NCBI GenBank assembly: GCA_014360905.1
Contig: JACIWW010000010.1
Coordinates: 32,168-96,167 of the forward strand
DNA: 64,000 nt
Direction: 5' to 3'
Source: Chloroflexota bacterium
GTDB lineage: Bacteria; Chloroflexota; Anaerolineae; UBA2200
Of the stretch, positions 61,690 through 64,000 are shown one piece after another. The translations under genes were made by a program, and so were the position numbers. The notes under the pieces were generated by a model. The model did not search any database. It was not told where the DNA came from and was given only the letters and a program-made list of their open reading frames with translations. The first letter of the stretch is position 1. Each line of letters starts with the position of its first letter.

Positions 61690-64000
61690 ATCAAGCCGCT
61701 ACCGAACCTAGTTTCTTGGACAAGCCGCTGTTCTCTGTTTTGCAACTCAATGGAAAGACAGTGGTACTGTTTCTCATTGTCTTGGCGCTGGTGTTGACAC
61801 GCCTGTGTGACCTGGGCAATCGTTCCTATTCTCACGATGAAAGCACGCATGCCTGGGAAGCCTGGAGATTGCTCACCGGCCAGGGTTATCGCCACGATCC
61901 CGTCTATCACGGGCCATTTGGCTACCATGTGGTGGCCTTTGTGTTCTTCCTCTTCGGCGTTAGCGACACCACGGCGCGCATCGCGCCTGCCTTGTTCAGC
62001 ATCGCTCTGGTGCTGTTGGTCTGGCCGCTGCGTAGGTGGCTAGGACGGGCAGGAGCGATCGCAGCCATGTTCCTGCTCACCATCTCGCCAACCTTGATGT
62101 ACCGCGGACGTTACTTCCGCCATGACATCTGGCTGATGGTGGCGGAGTTGGTCATGGTGATTTGTTTCTTCCATTACCTGAGGGACCGGAAGGAGCGTTG
62201 GCTGTACATCACAGCGGGTGCGTTAGCGGTGGCGATGTGCAGCAAGGCAATTGCTTTCATTTATGGCGCTATTTTCGGCAGTTTCTGGGTGCTGTATTTG
62301 CTGCTGGAGTGGGTGCGCACACGGCAGCCACTGAAGGAACTGAAGGGGCACCCAGTCTTTGATATTATATTGTTGTTGGGGACTCTGGCTCTACCGCTCA
62401 TTGCGCCTGTGGTTGTCAGTGTGTTCAAGTGGAATCCCCTGGACTATAGTTCGACTGGCATTGTGCGTACGGGGACCGTGGTGCTGCTATTGTTGGCTGT
62501 TTCGATAGCCATCGGGGTGTGGTGGAAGCGCAAGGTCTGGCTGACTTGTGCCGCAATCTACTATGTCATCTTCATTCTCTTTTACACGACATTGTTCACC
62601 AATACGCGCGGCATTGCCACCGGCATGGTGGGCATGTTGGGATACTGGCTGTCGCAGCAAGGAGTACGGCGCGGCGGGCAGCCGTGGTACTACTTCTTTT
62701 TCCTGAATGCACTGTACGAATTTTTGCCCTCTTTGCTGTCGGGAGCAGCTATCGTGTATTACTTCTGGACATGGCGTCGGTTGCCCAAGACGATGGCAGA
62801 ACGGGGGCAGCAGGTGACCATAGCCCCTGCACCAGTACAAGTAGGGCGCAGGCGCAGGGTAGCTAAGCGGGAGGAGGCACCAGTGAGCGCAGCGATAAGG
62901 GATGGAACAGAAGCATTCGTGCCATTCCTCGTGTATTGGACGCTGACGAACTTTGCCATCTGGACCTGGGCGGGTGAAAAAATGCCTTGGCAGAACATGC
63001 ACTTGGTCCTGCCGCTGGGATTGCTAGGGGGCTGGTTCATCGGTAAGATGTGGGAATCCACTGATTGGCGCAAGTTGCTAGCACAAGGAGCGGGGCATGT
63101 GATGGTATTGATGCCTATCGCCTTTTTCTCTTTGCTAGTCTTGCTCTCTACTCTGACGGGATCAATTCGCCCGTTCAGCGGCATGACCATTGTTCAGCTC
63201 GAGGTGACACTGCGTTGGCTGTTGTCTCTGGTGCTGTTGCTGATTGCTGTGGCTTTGATGTACCGCTTTGGGCGAACGCTGGGCCGAAGTGGATGGGAGC
63301 GGATGATTCTAGCAGCGGTTTTCGTCGTACTGGCAGCGGTAACCGTGCGCTTTGCCTGGATGCTCACCTTTATCAATCAGGACTATGCGACCGAGTTTCT
63401 GATGTACGCCGATTCGACTCCCGACACAAGCGCAGTGATGCACGAACTGGATGCGATGTCGAGCCGTCTTGCCGGCGACAAGGATCTCAAGGTGGCATAC
63501 GACAACGAATCCAGTTGGCCTTTTGTCTGGTACCTGCGGGATTACCGTAATGCCATTTTCTTCACTGGTGATACAGGACTGTCAGGCGATGCGCAGGTGG
63601 TCATCATTGGCCCTGAGAACGAGTCCAAGCTGAAATCCCAACTCACTGCAAAGTATCTACGACGAGACTACCGGCTTATCTGGTGGCCCAACCAAGATGT
63701 GTATTCCAATCTCACTCCTGGCAAGATATGGAGCGATCTGCGCGACCCAGCCAGGCGTAAGTTCTGGTGGGATATCATCTGGTCGCGCAAATATCCGCAA
63801 TCCACTACATCGTGGCCCTATGTTCATCGCTTTGCCTTGTACGTGCGCAAGGACATTGCGGCGCAGTTGTGGGACTATGGGCCTGAGGTGGCAGGCATAG
63901 GGCTTGAACTGCCTGAGGATGAATACGAGAAGCGGCGCATTCAAGTTTCGGCGGTGCTGACCTGGGGCAGTTTTGGCACAGGGGCAGGGCAGTTCAACGA
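61680..64000 (+). CDS. Agl23-like (TIGR03663) membrane glycosyltransferase-type protein, 3' end outside window
   Basis: From ATG 61680 the frame stays open to the window edge (about 773 codons). It shows DLGNRSYSHDESTHAWEAWRLL (acidic HDE loop), DPVYHGPFGYHVVAF, SPTLMYRGRYFRHDIWLMV and the diagnostic WAGEKMPWQNMHLVLPLGLLGGW. These fit the TIGR03663 family, named flippase-associated Agl23, a GT-C relative found beside archaeal-style glycosylation genes. At least ten TM helices are followed by a soluble part. It closes the visible part of the glycosylation cluster. The start codon lies inside a repeat, and GAGGAG is only 2 bases upstream, so a later start is possible. Confidence 0.85.
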   Translation, partial: MSKDQAATEPSFLDKPLFSVLQLNGKTVVLFLIVLALVLTRLCDLGNRSYSHDESTHAWEAWRLLTGQGYRHDPVYHGPFGYHVVAFVFFLFGVSDTTARIAPALFSIALVLLVWPLRRWLGRAGAIAAMFLLTISPTLMYRGRYFRHDIWLMVAELVMVICFFHYLRDRKERWLYITAGALAVAMCSKAIAFIYGAIFGSFWVLYLLLEWVRTRQPLKELKGHPVFDIILLLGTLALPLIAPVVVSVFKWNPLDYSSTGIVRTGTVVLLLLAVSIAIGVWWKRKVWLTCAAIYYVIFILFYTTLFTNTRGIATGMVGMLGYWLSQQGVRRGGQPWYYFFFLNALYEFLPSLLSGAAIVYYFWTWRRLPKTMAERGQQVTIAPAPVQVGRRRRVAKREEAPVSAAIRDGTEAFVPFLVYWTLTNFAIWTWAGEKMPWQNMHLVLPLGLLGGWFIGKMWESTDWRKLLAQGAGHVMVLMPIAFFSLLVLLSTLTGSIRPFSGMTIVQLEVTLRWLLSLVLLLIAVALMYRFGRTLGRSGWERMILAAVFVVLAAVTVRFAWMLTFINQDYATEFLMYADSTPDTSAVMHELDAMSSRLAGDKDLKVAYDNESSWPFVWYLRDYRNAIFFTGDTGLSGDAQVVIIGPENESKLKSQLTAKYLRRDYRLIWWPNQDVYSNLTPGKIWSDLRDPARRKFWWDIIWSRKYPQSTTSWPYVHRFALYVRKDIAAQLWDYGPEVAGIGLELPEDEYEKRRIQVSAVLTWGSFGTGAGQFN

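Overview
The window most resembles a chromosome segment of a Chloroflexota bacterium (Anaerolineae-like) of moderate G+C. This is inferred from gene content: a tandem series of multi-TM glycosyltransferase family 39 and DUF2298 proteins ending in an Agl23-type (TIGR03663) gene, a secreted protein with LGFP-like repeats, a giant SARP/MalT-like regulator beside an Os1348/NHLP-clan leader-like peptide, and a DUF5317 protein. No phage, insertion sequence or CRISPR array was seen. Most promoters found are good sigma-70 matches, and several sit so close to the start codon that the mRNA should be leaderless.

Layout. 1-1432 (minus): truncated dnaN and a DUF2085 membrane protein. 1582-6555 (plus): a 1082-aa ATPase-TPR-BTAD regulator, a terminator, a promoter with a perfect tandem 12-bp repeat, two translationally coupled mini-ORFs, DUF5317, an Os1348-like peptide and a receiver domain lacking its phospho-Asp. 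I consider this the best candidate for an undescribed system. 6570-16415 (minus): dinG, then the heat-shock cluster hrcA-grpE-dnaK-dnaJ-prmA-rsmE with a perfect CIRCE element. 16451-22538 (minus): a polyprenyl sugar-phosphate transferase, then a PEP-synthase-like dikinase heading tsaE-tsaB-rimI. 22580-24569 (plus): an unrecognised Cys-containing protein and a nitrilase-fold protein without its catalytic Cys. 24595-27280 (minus): histidine phosphatase, HAD phosphatase, RNase HI and an HD-domain protein in one tight operon. 27459-31688: birA, an LGFP-repeat secreted protein, and a DUF2089-GNAT-holin-like operon.

31748-37745 (minus) is an origin-type cluster rpmH-rnpA-yidD-(PQQ propeller lipoprotein)-yidC-jag-pfkB-like-parA-parB. 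dnaA is not in the window and dnaN lies about 37 kb away. 38047-42060 (plus): pspA, tRNA-Leu(GAG), rho with a long leader, and a LysM/M23 peptidase. 42066-64000: DUF3795, a cyclic-di-AMP receptor-like protein, then an envelope glycosylation region with GT39 proteins, a flippase-like protein, a GT4 enzyme, an FkbM methyltransferase, a 1577-aa GT39-DUF2298 fusion and a second DUF2298 protein. It runs off the right edge inside the Agl23-like gene.

The heat-shock, translation-quality (t6A, S18 acetylation, L11 and 16S rRNA methylation) and membrane-insertion genes form conventional housekeeping sets. The right-hand third is probably dedicated to making and attaching surface glycans using polyprenyl-linked sugars. 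Three enzymes or signalling proteins carry changes at key active-site residues (receiver D61N, nitrilase Cys to Gly, RNase HI D134N-type). All coordinates and motifs were read by eye; no database search was possible.
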